A stretch of 64,000 bases of DNA from Pelomonas sp. V22 (GCF_030014915.1 NZ_JAGIXS010000001.1:1240001-1304000), one strand, 5' to 3'. Positions 45,182 through 54,236 are shown, numbered from the stretch's first letter. Notes: generated by a model from the sequence alone, not told the origin. Made by a program: numbers and translations.

Positions 45182-45400
45182 ATGAAATACCTGATCGTGA
45201 TCGGCCTCCTCGCCGTGCTGGGCGCCCTCGCCTCTGCCGGCTTCTTCATGCTGCGCAAGGGCAATACCGCCGGCCGCGATGCCCGCATGGCGCGCGCGCT
45301 GGCGGTGCGGGTGGCCGTGTCGGTGCTGCTTTTCCTGCTCATCTGGCTGGCCTATCTGATGGGTTGGATTCAGCCGACCGGCGTGCCGCTGGCGAAATAG
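45182..45400 (+). CDS. Twin-transmembrane protein, DUF2909 family
   Basis: 72 residues with two membrane helices (about 3-24 and 44-64) joined by a basic loop (RKGNTAGRDARMARAL). This is the DUF2909 layout. It is the only plus-strand gene in the oxidase cluster. The family is found next to surf1 and ctaE in Burkholderiales, suggesting an accessory role. No catalytic residues are visible. Confidence 0.85.
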   Translation: MKYLIVIGLLAVLGALASAGFFMLRKGNTAGRDARMARALAVRVAVSVLLFLLIWLAYLMGWIQPTGVPLAK

Positions 45401-45416
45401 CCCGACGGCCCCACGA

Positions 45417-45445
45417 TGAAAAAAGCGCCGCTAGATGCGGCGCTT
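45417..45445 (-). terminator. Rho-independent terminator after ctaE (bidirectional shape)
   Basis: Perfect 9-bp stem AAGCGCCGC (45423-45431) and GCGGCGCTT (45437-45445) with a TAGAT loop. On the minus strand it is followed by six T residues, so it ends the ctaC-ctaE operon. On the plus strand it follows the DUF2909 gene with a weaker CTTCTTC tail. Confidence 0.88.
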
Positions 45446-45469
45446 CTTCATTGCAGACTCGAAGCTGCA

Positions 45470-46354
45470 TTACATCCAGTAGACGACGATGTAGAGGCCC
45501 AGCCAGACCACGTCCACGAAGTGCCAGTACCAGGCAGCGCCTTCGAAGCCGAAGTGGCGGTCTTGCGTGAAATGGCCCTTGTGCAGGCGCAGCGTGATGA
45601 ACAGCAGCATCAGCATGCCGACGAACACGTGGAAGCCGTGGAAGCCGGTCAGCAGGAAGAAGGTCGAACCGAAGATGCCCGAGGTCAGCTTCAGGTTCAG
45701 TTCGGCATAGGCGTGGTGGTACTCGTAGCCCTGCAGGATCAGGAACACGATGCCGAGGATCACGGTCGCCCACATCCAGGTGATGGTCTTGCTGCGGTTG
45801 CCGGCCAGGATGGCGTGGTGGGCAATCGTCAGCGTGACGCCGGAGGTCAGCAGCAGCGCGGTGTTGATCGTCGGGATGGGCCAGGGGCCCATGGTCTGGA
45901 AGGCCTCGACCATGCCGGCCGGAGCCGCCGTGCCGGCGCCCGCAACGCTGGGCCACAGGGCCTTGAAGTTGGGCCACAGGATGGCGTTGTCCAGGCTGCC
46001 CAGGGCCGGCACCGCGTGGTTGCGGGCCCAGTACAGTGCGCCGAAGAAGGCACCGAAGAACATCACCTCCGAGAAGATGAACCAGCCCATGCTCCAGCGG
46101 AAGGAGAGGTCGATGCGCTCGCTGTACAGGCCGCCTTCGCTTTCGCGGATGGCATCGCCGAACCACTGCTTGAGCACGAAGGCCCACCACAGCAGACCGA
46201 AGATCAGCGAGTACATGCCCCAGTCGTGGCCGTTGATCCACTGGCCAGCGCCCAGGATCACGAAGAACAGGCCGATGGCGGCCATGACCGGATGGCGCGA
46301 GGGTCCGGGCACAAAGTAGTACGGGGCTTTCCCGTGGGTGGTCGCTGCCGACAT
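45470..46354 (-). CDS. ctaE: Cytochrome c oxidase subunit III
   Basis: 294 residues with seven membrane helices. Conserved segments include YYFVPGPSRHPVMAAIGLFF, FRWSMGWFIFSEVMFFGAFF, GVTLTIAHHAILAGNRS, YEYHHAYAELNLKLTSGIFGSTFF and LTGFHGFHVFVGMLMLLF. Subunit III stabilises the oxidase and lines proton/oxygen routes. It is the last structural gene of the minus-strand run starting at ctaC and is followed by a terminator. Confidence 0.97.
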   Translation of the reverse strand: MSAATTHGKAPYYFVPGPSRHPVMAAIGLFFVILGAGQWINGHDWGMYSLIFGLLWWAFVLKQWFGDAIRESEGGLYSERIDLSFRWSMGWFIFSEVMFFGAFFGALYWARNHAVPALGSLDNAILWPNFKALWPSVAGAGTAAPAGMVEAFQTMGPWPIPTINTALLLTSGVTLTIAHHAILAGNRSKTITWMWATVILGIVFLILQGYEYHHAYAELNLKLTSGIFGSTFFLLTGFHGFHVFVGMLMLLFITLRLHKGHFTQDRHFGFEGAAWYWHFVDVVWLGLYIVVYWM

Positions 46355-46403
46355 TTTTCTTCTCCTCGAACTAAAGCTTCAGTAGTTCAATCAAACTGCA
46401 AAT

Positions 46404-46637
46404 TCAGCTGCCAGCCACGCTGCTGCCGATCACCCACTGGACGATCAGCACCAGGGCCAGCACGAACAATACGGCTCCGATGATGCCGGCGATGATCACA
46501 TGCACCGGATTCAGCTGAGCCACGTCCTTGTCATAGTCGGCGCCACGGCGCACGCCGAAGAAGGCCCAGGCAATCGCCTTGACCGTCTGGAAAAACGAGC
46601 CGCGCCGTTGCGTGGCTTCCTTCAGATCCTGCGTCAC
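46404..46637 (-). CDS. DUF2970 small membrane protein
   Basis: 77 residues from GTG 46637 in a GTGA overlap with the ctaG stop. The longer upstream frame is out of phase with ctaG coding sequence and is rejected. The conserved block FFQTVKAIAWAFFGVRRGADYDKD leads into one membrane helix (IIAGIIGAVLFVLALVLIVQ). DUF2970 genes accompany oxidase genes in Burkholderiales, and a small assembly or subunit role is inferred. Confidence 0.85.
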   Translation of the reverse strand: MTQDLKEATQRRGSFFQTVKAIAWAFFGVRRGADYDKDVAQLNPVHVIIAGIIGAVLFVLALVLIVQWVIGSSVAGS

Positions 46638-47254
46638 GACTTCTGCCCCTTGGCCGCATTCAGCACAGGCGCTGCCGCCTGCTTCTTGCCCGCCACCTCG
46701 AAGAAGGTGTAGGACAAGGTGATGGTCTTGACGTCCTTGGGTAGCTTGGGGTCGATGACGAAGACCACCGGCCACTGCTTGCCCTCACCGGCCGCCAGCG
46801 TGTACTCGTTGAAGCAGAAGCACTCCAGCTTGTTGAAGTGGGCCGTGGCCTGCTTCGGGGCGTAGCTGGGAATGGCCTGCGCCGACATCACGCGGTTCTG
46901 CACGTTCTTGAACTCGTACATCACCGTGGCCAGCTCGCCCGGATGAACCTCCAGGCGGCTGACGGCCGGCTTGAACTCCCAGGGGCCGCGCGCATTGGCA
47001 TCGAACTCGATGCTGATGGTGCGGCTGTAGTCGATCTGGGTGTTCTTGAGGTCCGAGGCCTTGACCGCGTGCTGGCGCTCCGAGAGCGACAGCACATTGA
47101 TGCCCAGGGCCGAACAGATGGCGTTGTACAGCGGCACCAGCGAGTAGGCGAAGCCGAACATCAGCACCGCCACGACTGACAACTTGCCGACCAGCTGCAG
47201 ATTCGCTCTGCGCAGGGCTTCAAGCCAGCTTCGTTGGGGCGGTCGCTTGTCCAT
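46634..47254 (-). CDS. ctaG: Cytochrome c oxidase assembly protein CtaG (COX11)
   Basis: 206 residues. One N-terminal membrane helix (about 22-42, ending SLVPLYNAICSALG) anchors an immunoglobulin-like periplasmic domain. The copper-binding motif is KLECFCFNEYTL (CFCF), and the domain also has GPWEFKPAVSRLEVHPGE. COX11 delivers copper to the CuB site of subunit I. It lies between a 38-residue membrane protein and the DUF2970 gene. Confidence 0.96.
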   Translation of the reverse strand: MDKRPPQRSWLEALRRANLQLVGKLSVVAVLMFGFAYSLVPLYNAICSALGINVLSLSERQHAVKASDLKNTQIDYSRTISIEFDANARGPWEFKPAVSRLEVHPGELATVMYEFKNVQNRVMSAQAIPSYAPKQATAHFNKLECFCFNEYTLAAGEGKQWPVVFVIDPKLPKDVKTITLSYTFFEVAGKKQAAAPVLNAAKGQKS

Positions 47255-47257
47255 CGC

Positions 47258-47374
47258 TCAGAAACCGTACAGGGCGATCTTGGTCACGAAACCGACCGCG
47301 AACACCAGGGCCACCGACGCCAGGATCAAAGCCAGGCGGCGGTTGGCACGACGTTGCTCAGGGGTCTGGGCCAT
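47258..47374 (-). CDS. Very small oxidase-associated membrane protein (38 residues)
   Basis: 38 residues from ATG 47374, starting 5 bases after the ctaD stop and ending 3 bases before the ctaG start. A basic N-terminus (MAQTPEQRRANRRLA) leads into a single membrane helix (LILASVALVFAVGFVTKIAL). Proteins of this size and shape occur at the same place in related oxidase operons ('cytochrome oxidase small assembly protein'). The tight packing supports translation. Confidence 0.75.
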   Translation of the reverse strand: MAQTPEQRRANRRLALILASVALVFAVGFVTKIALYGF

Positions 47375-47379
47375 GGGGA

Positions 47380-49017
47380 TCAGCCGACGATCTTGGTGGC
47401 CGTGCGGTCCAGCTTGGGCGGGTTCTCGAAGGTGTGGAACGGCGCCGGCGACGGCACTTCCCATTCCAGGCCTTCGGCCGCTTCCCAAGGCTTCTGCGGA
47501 GCCTTCTCACCCTTGCCGCGCATCAGAGGGACGGCCACGGCGAAGAAGAAGTAGACCTGCATCAGACCGAAACCGAAGGCGCCCACCGAAGCGATCGCGT
47601 TGAAGTCGGCGAACTGCATCGGGTAGTCGGCATAGCGACGCGGCATGCCGGCGAGGCCGAGGAAGTGCATCGGGAAGAAGGTGATGTTGAAGGTGATCAG
47701 CGAGCCCCAGAAGTGGATCTTGCCGCGTGTCTCCGAGATCATCACGCCGGCCCACTTGGGGCCCCAGTAGTACACGCCGGCGTACAGCGCGTACAGCGAG
47801 CCAGCCACCAGCACGTAGTGGAAGTGGGCCACCACGTAGTAGGTGTCCTGCACCTGGATGTCGATAGGCGCCATGGCCAGGATCAGGCCGGTGAAGCCGC
47901 CCATCGTGAACACGAAGATGAAGCCCACGGCCCACAGCATCGGGGTCTCGAAGGTCATCGAACCGCGCCACATCGTGGCCAGCCAGTTGAAGATCTTCAC
48001 GCCGGTGGGCACCGCGATCAGCATGGTCGCGTACATGAAGAACAGCTGGCCAGTCACCGGCATGCCGGTGGCGAACATGTGGTGGGCCCACACGATGAAG
48101 GACAGGATGGCGATCGAGGCCGTGGCGTACACCATCGAGGCGTAGCCGAACAGGCGCTTGCGAGCGAAGGTCGGGACGATCTGGCTGACGATGCCGAAGG
48201 CCGGCAAGATCATGATGTAGACCTCGGGGTGACCGAAGAACCAGAAGATGTGCTGGTACATCACCGGGTCGCCGCCGCCGGCCGGGCTGAAGAAGCTCGT
48301 ACCGAAGTGGCGGTCGGTCAGCGTCATCGTGATGGCGCCGGCGAGCACCGGCATCACGGCGATCAGCAGGTAGGCGGTGATCAGCCAGGTCCAGGCGAAC
48401 ATCGGCATCTTCATCAGCGTCATGCCAGGCGCGCGCATGTTCAGGATGGTGACGATGATGTTGATCGAACCCATGATGGACGAGGCGCCGAGGATGTGCA
48501 TCGCGAAGATGCCGGCATCCATCGAGGGTCCCATCTGCAGCGTCAGCGGTGCGTACAGCGTCCAGCCGGCAGCGGGGGCGCCGCCAGGCATGAAGAACGA
48601 GGCGACCAGCATGATGGCGGCGGGGATCATCAGCCAGAAGCTGAAGTTGTTCATCCGCGCGAAGGCCATGTCGGAGGCACCGATCTGCAGCGGGATCATC
48701 CAGTTCGCGAAGCCCACGAAGGCCGGCATGATCGCGCCGAACACCATGATCAGACCGTGCATGGTCGTGAACTGGTTGAACAGCTCCGGATTGAAGAACT
48801 GCAGGCCGGGCTGGAACAGCTCGGCACGGATGCACAGCGCCAGCACGCCGCCGATCATCAGCATCGTGAAGGCGAACAGCAGGTACAGCGTACCGATGTC
48901 CTTGTGGTTGGTGGCGAACACCCAGCGACGCCAGCCCGTGGGGGCGTGGTGATCATCGTGATGATCATGGCCGTGGGCATGAGAGTCGTGACCGTGGGGG
49001 TCAAGCACTGCTGACAT
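47380..49017 (-). CDS. ctaD: Cytochrome c oxidase subunit I
   Basis: 545 residues with twelve membrane helices. Heme and CuB ligands are in the expected segments: FTMLMIGG and [11 protein letters not shown] for helix [23 protein letters not shown] (His-Pro-Glu-Val-Tyr, with the cross-linked Tyr), [13 protein letters not shown] (adjacent CuB histidines) and [12 protein letters not shown] (heme a/a3 histidines). This is an aa3-type heme-copper oxidase with the K-channel motifs of the A family. The cytoplasmic N-terminus has nine histidines within residues 8-24. Confidence 0.98.
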   Translation of the reverse strand: MSAVLDPHGHDSHAHGHDHHDDHHAPTGWRRWVFATNHKDIGTLYLLFAFTMLMIGGVLALCIRAELFQPGLQFFNPELFNQFTTMHGLIMVFGAIMPAFVGFANWMIPLQIGASDMAFARMNNFSFWLMIPAAIMLVASFFMPGGAPAAGWTLYAPLTLQMGPSMDAGIFAMHILGASSIMGSINIIVTILNMRAPGMTLMKMPMFAWTWLITAYLLIAVMPVLAGAITMTLTDRHFGTSFFSPAGGGDPVMYQHIFWFFGHPEVYIMILPAFGIVSQIVPTFARKRLFGYASMVYATASIAILSFIVWAHHMFATGMPVTGQLFFMYATMLIAVPTGVKIFNWLATMWRGSMTFETPMLWAVGFIFVFTMGGFTGLILAMAPIDIQVQDTYYVVAHFHYVLVAGSLYALYAGVYYWGPKWAGVMISETRGKIHFWGSLITFNITFFPMHFLGLAGMPRRYADYPMQFADFNAIASVGAFGFGLMQVYFFFAVAVPLMRGKGEKAPQKPWEAAEGLEWEVPSPAPFHTFENPPKLDRTATKIVG

Positions 49018-49045
49018 GTCGATTCCTTAAAGACGTCCGGTGTTC

Positions 49046-50242
49046 TTACTTGCGGGCGGCCACGACTTCAGCGGGCTGCACGACCTGACCGGTCTTGTTC
49101 GACCAGTTGTTCTTGGTGTACGTGATCACGGCGGCGATCTCGGTGTCGCTCAGCTGCTTCCACGAGGGCATGGCCAGGTTGTTCTGACCGTTCAGCAGGA
49201 CGCCGATCTGCTTGCTCTTGTCGTCGCTCAGCACGACCGGAGAGCCGTCCAGGGCCTTGATCGGGCCGGCCCCCTTGCCGTCAGGCTTGTGGCAGGCGGC
49301 GCAGTTGGCAGCGTAGACCTTCTCGCCGCGGGCGAGCAGCTCTTCCAGCTTCCATTCCTTGTTCGGATCATCTGCCTTGGCGGCCATTTCCTTCTTCTTG
49401 CCATCGACCCACTTGGTGTAGTCCTCGGCGGACACCACCTTCACGTGGATGGGCATGTAGGCATGCTCCTTGCCGCACAACTCGGCGCACTGGCCGTAGA
49501 AGTCGCCGATCTGCTCGGCCTTGAACCAGGTGTCACGCACGAAGCCGGGGATCGCATCCTGCTTGACGCCGAAGGCCGGCACCATCCAGGCGTGGATCAC
49601 GTCGTTGGCCGTGGTGATGATGCGCACCTTCTTGTTGACCGGTACCACGAGCGGGTTGTCAACCTTCAGCAGGTAGTTGTCGACGGCTTCGGGCTTGCCG
49701 GAGTCGGAGGCGACGCGCTGGGCGGTGTCCAGCGTGGCCAGGAAGGAGATGTCCTTGCCTTCGCCGTTGATGTAGTCGTAGCCCCACTTCCACTGGTAGC
49801 CGGTGGCCTTGATGGTGATGTCCGAGTTGGTCGTGTCCTTCATGGCGACCACGACCTTGGTGGCCGGCAGGGCCATCAGGATCACGATCACGAAGGGCAC
49901 GACGGTCCAGGCCACTTCGACCGCCACGCTTTCGTGGAAGGTCGCCGGCACGGCGCCCTTGCTCTTGCGGTGCTTGAAGATGGAATAGAACATCACGCCG
50001 AACACGGCCAGGAAGATGGCCACGCAGATGATCAGCATGAAGTTGTGCAGCCACATCTGCTCGGTCGCGATCTTGGTGACCGGCGGATGCAGATTGAGCT
50101 GATTGACGGCCGGGCCGCCCGGCAGGTCTTTCACCGCAGGGCCTGCCAGAGCCGCCTGGACGGCTAGCGTGCAGCCCAGGGCCAGCGCCAGCTGACCGAT
50201 CCGGCGCCCAACTTGATGCACTCGCTCGTTCATCATTTTCAT
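49046..50242 (-). CDS. ctaC: Cytochrome c oxidase subunit II with fused cytochrome c domain (caa3 type)
   Basis: 398 residues from ATG 50242 (ATG 50233 also possible). A signal sequence is followed by two membrane helices (about 55-75 and 95-115) and a cupredoxin domain whose CuA ligands are in CAELCGKEHAYM. The C-terminal class I cytochrome c domain (about 300-380) carries the heme-binding CAACHKPDG and a distal Met in the segment NLAMPSWKQL. The fusion makes this a caa3-type subunit able to accept electrons from soluble carriers. It is the first gene of the oxidase operon. Confidence 0.97.
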   Translation of the reverse strand: MKMMNERVHQVGRRIGQLALALGCTLAVQAALAGPAVKDLPGGPAVNQLNLHPPVTKIATEQMWLHNFMLIICVAIFLAVFGVMFYSIFKHRKSKGAVPATFHESVAVEVAWTVVPFVIVILMALPATKVVVAMKDTTNSDITIKATGYQWKWGYDYINGEGKDISFLATLDTAQRVASDSGKPEAVDNYLLKVDNPLVVPVNKKVRIITTANDVIHAWMVPAFGVKQDAIPGFVRDTWFKAEQIGDFYGQCAELCGKEHAYMPIHVKVVSAEDYTKWVDGKKKEMAAKADDPNKEWKLEELLARGEKVYAANCAACHKPDGKGAGPIKALDGSPVVLSDDKSKQIGVLLNGQNNLAMPSWKQLSDTEIAAVITYTKNNWSNKTGQVVQPAEVVAARK

Positions 50243-50285
50243 GGTCGTCACTTCAGTTTCAATTTCAAGCCAAGAAGGCCGCTGC

Positions 50286-50302
50286 GGCCATGCATGATGG
50301 CC
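50286..50302. repeat. 17-bp interrupted palindrome in the ctaC upstream region
   Basis: GGCCAT (50286-50291) and ATGGCC (50297-50302) flank GCATG. It lies 44 bases upstream of the ctaC start within the 250-base gap to the bioC-like gene. In the same gap a minus-strand TAAAAT at 50447-50442 is a possible -10, which would leave a 200-base leader. No other feature was recognised in the gap. Confidence 0.3.
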
Positions 50303-50493
50303 ACAGCGACATCCGTCGTCTAGGGTGCCCCAAGGAGGCTTCTTTGTCTCGTGCGGCGCCCTGCTGATTTACCGGTCGACATGCCGACTGACGTGCCAGG
50401 TCTTGACCCGTCCAGCGAGGCGCACAAATGGTCAGCCGCGCATTTTAGCCCACGGCCATGAGCACAACGTGGTCTTGAAGCCCTTGACATGGC

Positions 50494-51405
50494 TCAGCGC
50501 CTTCCTGGTTTGCGCACCATCGCCCTCATATCGTCCAGCGAAACCGCTGTTTCGGCCGCCAGCCGGGCCCTTGGCGCCGGCTTGAAGGCATGACCGTAGA
50601 TCAGCTCGACCCTGGCCCGCAACAGGCCATCCGCCCCGCGCAACCCCTCGAGCGCCTGCAAGAGGCGCTGCTTCCAGGCCCGGCTGCGCAAGCCCGCAAA
50701 TCGCTTGGGCGAGACATTGCCGCCCAGCGCGCGCAGGTCGGCCAGCAGGCTCTCGGGGCTGCTCCAGGTCAGGGTCAAGAGTTCCTGATCCATCACCGGG
50801 TCGGCAAAGCCGGCCTGCACCAGTTCGTCGCCGATGTCGTGCATGTCGATCCAGGGCGGCGCCGGTTCACCCCAGCCCTCCCGCGCGTAGAGCGGCCGCA
50901 GCTCGACGAAGCTGTCCGGCCCCAGGCAGGAGAACATCAGAAAGCCGTCCACGGCCAGCGAACGCTGCCAGGCTTGCAACAAGGCGGGCAACTGGCTGCT
51001 GCCGTGCAGGCACATATTGGCCCACAGCAGCTCCGCACCACCGGGCTCGACCTGCTCAGGCCGGAGCTGCTGAGGCAGCTTGCGGCGCAGCAGCTTGTCC
51101 ACGAAGCCGGCTTGCGGCGCACGGGACTCATCCAGATCGACCCAGACTTGGCGCGCCTGCGGATAGGCCTGGGCCAGATCATCATGGCTGCCGCCGAGCC
51201 AGGCGGACCATTGGATGACGGTGGCGGGTTGAAGCTTGATCACCTGCAGCCGCTCCGCCATCCGACCCGACACCTCGCGATTCAGCCAGGGCGCCTCGGC
51301 CGCTTTCAGCAGGCGGCGGCGCTGATGTCGCACCGCCAACGAATCAATGCCCACCGTCTTGTCAGTCGCTAGTTCGGAGGGGGGAGAAACCAGGGGCGCC
51401 GTCAT
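50494..51405 (-). CDS. BioC-like SAM-dependent methyltransferase
   Basis: 303 residues from ATG 51405. Although motif I (VIQWSAWLGGSHDDLAQAYP) departs from the usual E/DxGxGxG glycine loop, the order of later segments matches Burkholderiales proteins annotated as malonyl-ACP O-methyltransferase/BioC. These segments are VWVDLDESR, AELLWANMCLHGSSQLPALLQAW and GFLMFSCLGPDSFVELRPLY, followed by WIDMHDIGDELVQAGF. If active it would methylate malonyl-ACP for biotin synthesis. The poorly conserved SAM loop makes substrate and activity uncertain. It is divergent from comF with a 22-base gap. Confidence 0.72.
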   Translation of the reverse strand: MTAPLVSPPSELATDKTVGIDSLAVRHQRRRLLKAAEAPWLNREVSGRMAERLQVIKLQPATVIQWSAWLGGSHDDLAQAYPQARQVWVDLDESRAPQAGFVDKLLRRKLPQQLRPEQVEPGGAELLWANMCLHGSSQLPALLQAWQRSLAVDGFLMFSCLGPDSFVELRPLYAREGWGEPAPPWIDMHDIGDELVQAGFADPVMDQELLTLTWSSPESLLADLRALGGNVSPKRFAGLRSRAWKQRLLQALEGLRGADGLLRARVELIYGHAFKPAPRARLAAETAVSLDDMRAMVRKPGRR

Positions 51406-51413
51406 AGGCCGGA

Positions 51414-51421
51414 AGTATATT
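51414..51421. promoter_or_regulatory. Overlapping divergent -10 boxes of the bioC-like gene and comF
   Basis: The 8 bases AGTATATT contain TATATT on the plus strand (51416-51421), 6 bases before the comF ATG. They also contain TATACT on the minus strand (51419-51414), 8 bases before the bioC-like ATG. If both are used, both transcripts would start at or next to the start codon and be nearly leaderless. Confidence 0.45.
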
Positions 51422-51427
51422 GAGGCG

Positions 51428-52165
51428 ATGCCGGCCGAGCCCCTCGCCCCCAGCAAACCCGCAGCGCTGGAGCGGCTGCTGGCGCGCTGCCCGGGGCAAT
51501 GTGCGGTCTGCCATGCATGGTCGCCCACGCGCATCTGTGCTGCCTGCCTCCAAGCCCATGTTCGCCCGGGCCAGCGCTGCGAGCGTTGCGCCATCCGGCT
51601 GCCCGAGCTCGGCCCGCTGCGCCAATGCGCCCCCTGCCTGCACCAGCCACCGCCGCTGGACCGGAGCATCGCGGCGCTGGACTACGCCTTCCCCTGGAAC
51701 CAGTTGCTGCAGCGCTTCAAGTTCCATCGAGATTTGGCGTTGCGCCGCCCCTTGCTGGATCGCCTCGACGAAGCGCTCGACGCAGCACTGGCCGAGAGGC
51801 CCGACTGGCTGCTTGCCGTGCCCCTCAGCCAGGAGCGCTTGCGCGAGCGCGGCTACAACCAGAGCCACGAGCTGGCCCGGGGCCTGGCACGCCGGCGCGG
51901 CCTGCGCTGCGATGCCGGCCTGCTGATGCGCCTGCAGCAAGGACCATCGCAGAGCAGCCTACCCCTTGCTGATCGAGCTGCCAATGTGAAGCACAGCTTC
52001 GCCGTGGCCCCGGAGCGCCTGACCGAGGTGCGAGGCGCGCGCATCGCCCTGCTGGACGACGTGATGACCACCGGCGCCACGCTGCTCGAGCTGGCTCGCG
52101 TCGTGCGCCAGGCCGGCGCCGTGCGCGTCGAAGCCTGGGTGCTGGCGCGCACGCCGGCACAATGA
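51428..52165 (+). CDS. comF: ComF family phosphoribosyltransferase-like protein
   Basis: 245 residues from ATG 51428. An N-terminal zinc-binding region has paired cysteines (CAVCHAWSPTRICAAC, CERC, CAPC). The C-terminal type I phosphoribosyltransferase domain has RERGYNQSHELARGLARR and the PRPP loop RIALLDDVMTTGATLLELA. ComF is needed for DNA uptake during natural transformation in several bacteria. The gene is followed four bases later by trmL. Confidence 0.94.
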   Translation: MPAEPLAPSKPAALERLLARCPGQCAVCHAWSPTRICAACLQAHVRPGQRCERCAIRLPELGPLRQCAPCLHQPPPLDRSIAALDYAFPWNQLLQRFKFHRDLALRRPLLDRLDEALDAALAERPDWLLAVPLSQERLRERGYNQSHELARGLARRRGLRCDAGLLMRLQQGPSQSSLPLADRAANVKHSFAVAPERLTEVRGARIALLDDVMTTGATLLELARVVRQAGAVRVEAWVLARTPAQ

Positions 52166-52169
52166 GGGC

Positions 52170-52640
52170 ATGTTCCATATCGTCCTCGTACAGCCCGAGA
52201 TCCCGCCCAACACCGGCAACGTGATCCGCCTGGCCGCCAACACTGGCTGCAGCCTGCACCTGATCGAGCCCCTGGGCTTCTCGATGGAAGACAAGCTGCT
52301 GCAGCGCGCCGGGCTCGACTATCACGAGTACACGGCCGTGCTGCGTCACGCCAGCTGGCAGGCCTTTCTCGACACCGTGAAGCCCGATCCGGCGCGGCTG
52401 TTCGCCTTCACCACCAAGGGCAGTCATCCGTTCGCCGAACAGACCTGGCGCCCCGGCGATTTCCTCGTGTTTGGCTCCGAGACCGCCGGGCTCGCGCCGG
52501 CGTTGCGCGACAGCTTCCCGCCCGAGCAGCGCGTGCGCCTGCCGATGCGGCCGGACCAGCGCAGCCTCAACCTCAGCAACAGCGTGGCCGTGGCGGTGTT
52601 CGAGGCCTGGCGTCAGAACGACTACGAGGGCGCCGCCTGA
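52170..52640 (+). CDS. trmL: tRNA (cytidine(34)-2'-O)-methyltransferase TrmL
   Basis: 156 residues, the minimal SPOUT methyltransferase length. Conserved blocks are HIVLVQPEIPPNTGNVIRLAANTG, LGFSMEDKLLQRAGLDYHEY, FLVFGSETAGL and the knot segment RLPMRPDQRSLNLSNSVAVAVFEAWRQ in two parts. It methylates the wobble nucleotide of tRNA-Leu isoacceptors. It is convergent with gpsA. Confidence 0.96.
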   Translation: MFHIVLVQPEIPPNTGNVIRLAANTGCSLHLIEPLGFSMEDKLLQRAGLDYHEYTAVLRHASWQAFLDTVKPDPARLFAFTTKGSHPFAEQTWRPGDFLVFGSETAGLAPALRDSFPPEQRVRLPMRPDQRSLNLSNSVAVAVFEAWRQNDYEGAA

Positions 52641-52649
52641 AGCCGGCTT

Positions 52650-53660
52650 TCAGTGCTCCGAGCGCGCCTGACGGCCCATCAAGGCGTCGACGGCATCGAG
52701 CACGCTCAAGCGCCCTTCCAGCACCTCGACCACGGCGGCCGTGATCGGCATCTCAACGCCCTTGCTGCGGGCCCGCGCCAGCACCGTCGGCGCGCTGTAG
52801 ACGCCCTCGGCCACATGCCCGAGGCGCTGCAGGATCTGCGTCAGGTCCAGGCCCTCGGCCAGCATCAGGCCGACCCGGCGGTTGCGTGAGAGGTCGCCGG
52901 TGGCGGTCAGCACCAGATCGCCCATGCCTGAGAGCCCCATGAAGGTCTCGGTGCGCGCGCCGAGGCTCTGGCCCAGCCGCAGCATCTCGGCCAGGCCCCG
53001 GGTGATCAGGGCCGCACGGGCGTTGAGCCCCGGCGCCTGCGAGGCATTGCCCAGGCGCTCGGCGCGCAAGCGCAGGCCATCGGCAATGCCCACGGCGATG
53101 GCCATCACGTTCTTGACCGCCCCGCCCACCTCCACGCCCACCGGGTCGTTTGAGCTGTAGACGCGCATGCGCTCGCCGTGGAAGGCTTCCAAGCCGAGCT
53201 GGGCCAGGGCCGCATCCTCGCTGGCGGAGACCAGGGCGGTGGGCTGCCCGGCCGCCACTTCCTGTGCAAAGCTGGGGCCGGAGAGCACGCCCACGCGCAG
53301 CCGAGGCTGCACGGCACGGGCGATCTCGTGGCCCAGGAGCCCGGTGCCGGCCTCGAAGCCCTTGCAAAGCCACATCACGGCCGCGCCGTCGGGCAGGCGG
53401 GCCAGCATGCTGCGCAGCGCCGCCATCGGCGTGGCCACGATCAGCAGTTCCCCAAAGGCCAGGGCCGCCTCGAAATCACTCGTGAGCTGCAAGCCCTCGG
53501 GCAGTTGCGCCTCCGGCAGGTAGCGGCTGTTGCAGCGGCTGGCCTGCATGGCGGCCACGGCCGCTTCCTCGCGGGCCCACAGCATCACCTGATGGCGGGT
53601 GGCCGCCTGGATGGCCAGGGCCGTGCCCCAGGCACCGGCACCGAAAACCGTGATCTTCAT
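52650..53660 (-). CDS. gpsA: Glycerol-3-phosphate dehydrogenase [NAD(P)+]
   Basis: 336 residues. The NAD loop is [19 protein letters not shown]. The catalytic domain has [22 protein letters not shown], the Lys motif in [23 protein letters not shown], and LMLAEGLDL with HVAEGVYSA. It reduces dihydroxyacetone phosphate to sn-glycerol-3-phosphate for phospholipid synthesis. It lies downstream of secB on the same strand, as in many proteobacteria. Confidence 0.97.
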   Translation of the reverse strand: MKITVFGAGAWGTALAIQAATRHQVMLWAREEAAVAAMQASRCNSRYLPEAQLPEGLQLTSDFEAALAFGELLIVATPMAALRSMLARLPDGAAVMWLCKGFEAGTGLLGHEIARAVQPRLRVGVLSGPSFAQEVAAGQPTALVSASEDAALAQLGLEAFHGERMRVYSSNDPVGVEVGGAVKNVMAIAVGIADGLRLRAERLGNASQAPGLNARAALITRGLAEMLRLGQSLGARTETFMGLSGMGDLVLTATGDLSRNRRVGLMLAEGLDLTQILQRLGHVAEGVYSAPTVLARARSKGVEMPITAAVVEVLEGRLSVLDAVDALMGRQARSEH

Positions 53661-53687
53661 GGCACTCGCTCCCTCCTAGAACGACAA

Positions 53688-53715
53688 AGCGCGCCGCGCG
53701 TCAGCGTGGCGCGCT
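53688..53715 (-). terminator. Possible hairpin between secB and gpsA
   Basis: Arms AGCGCGCC (53688-53695) and GGCGCGCT (53708-53715) with a 12-base loop, followed on the minus strand by TTTGTC. It is a weak terminator shape in the 79-base gap. Confidence 0.4.
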
Positions 53716-53739
53716 CCCAGGCGCAGGGCCAGACTGCTA

Positions 53740-54213
53740 TCAGTTCAGCGTAGCGTCGGCCGGGGCGGCCTGCTCTTGCTGCAGACGGGCTTGCTGCTGG
53801 GCTTCGAACATGGCCTGGAAGTTCACTTCGGTCAGCAGCACCGGCGGGAAGCCAGCGCGGGTGCAGACGTCGGAAACGATGGCACGCAGATAGGGGTACA
53901 GCATCTGCGGGCAGACGATGCCGATGATGCCTTCCATCTGCTCGGCCGGCACGTTGCGGATCTCGAAGATGCCGGCCTGCTTGGCCTCGACCAGGAACAG
54001 CGTGCGATCGCCGACCTTGGTGTTGACCGTGGCGGTCACGCAGACTTCAAAGAAGCCCTCTGCGGCCGGCTCGGCCGACAGGGTCAGGTTGATGTCGATG
54101 TTGGGCTGGGTCTGCTCCAGCAGGATCGCCGGCGAATTCGGCTGCTCCAGCGACAGATCCTTCAGGTAGATGCGCTGGATCTGGAACACGGGGGTGTTGT
54201 TCTCGTCGGCCAT
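53740..54213 (-). CDS. secB: Protein-export chaperone SecB
   Basis: 157 residues from ATG 54213. The conserved SecB segments are [43 protein letters not shown] and [30 protein letters not shown], then [10 protein letters not shown]. It forms a tetramer that keeps precursor proteins unfolded and hands them to SecA. It lies between grxC and gpsA. A hairpin with a T-rich flank sits only 24 bases before the start. Confidence 0.97.
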   Translation of the reverse strand: MADENNTPVFQIQRIYLKDLSLEQPNSPAILLEQTQPNIDINLTLSAEPAAEGFFEVCVTATVNTKVGDRTLFLVEAKQAGIFEIRNVPAEQMEGIIGIVCPQMLYPYLRAIVSDVCTRAGFPPVLLTEVNFQAMFEAQQQARLQQEQAAPADATLN

Positions 54214-54236
54214 GATGTCTCTCAAGCAAAAGTAAA

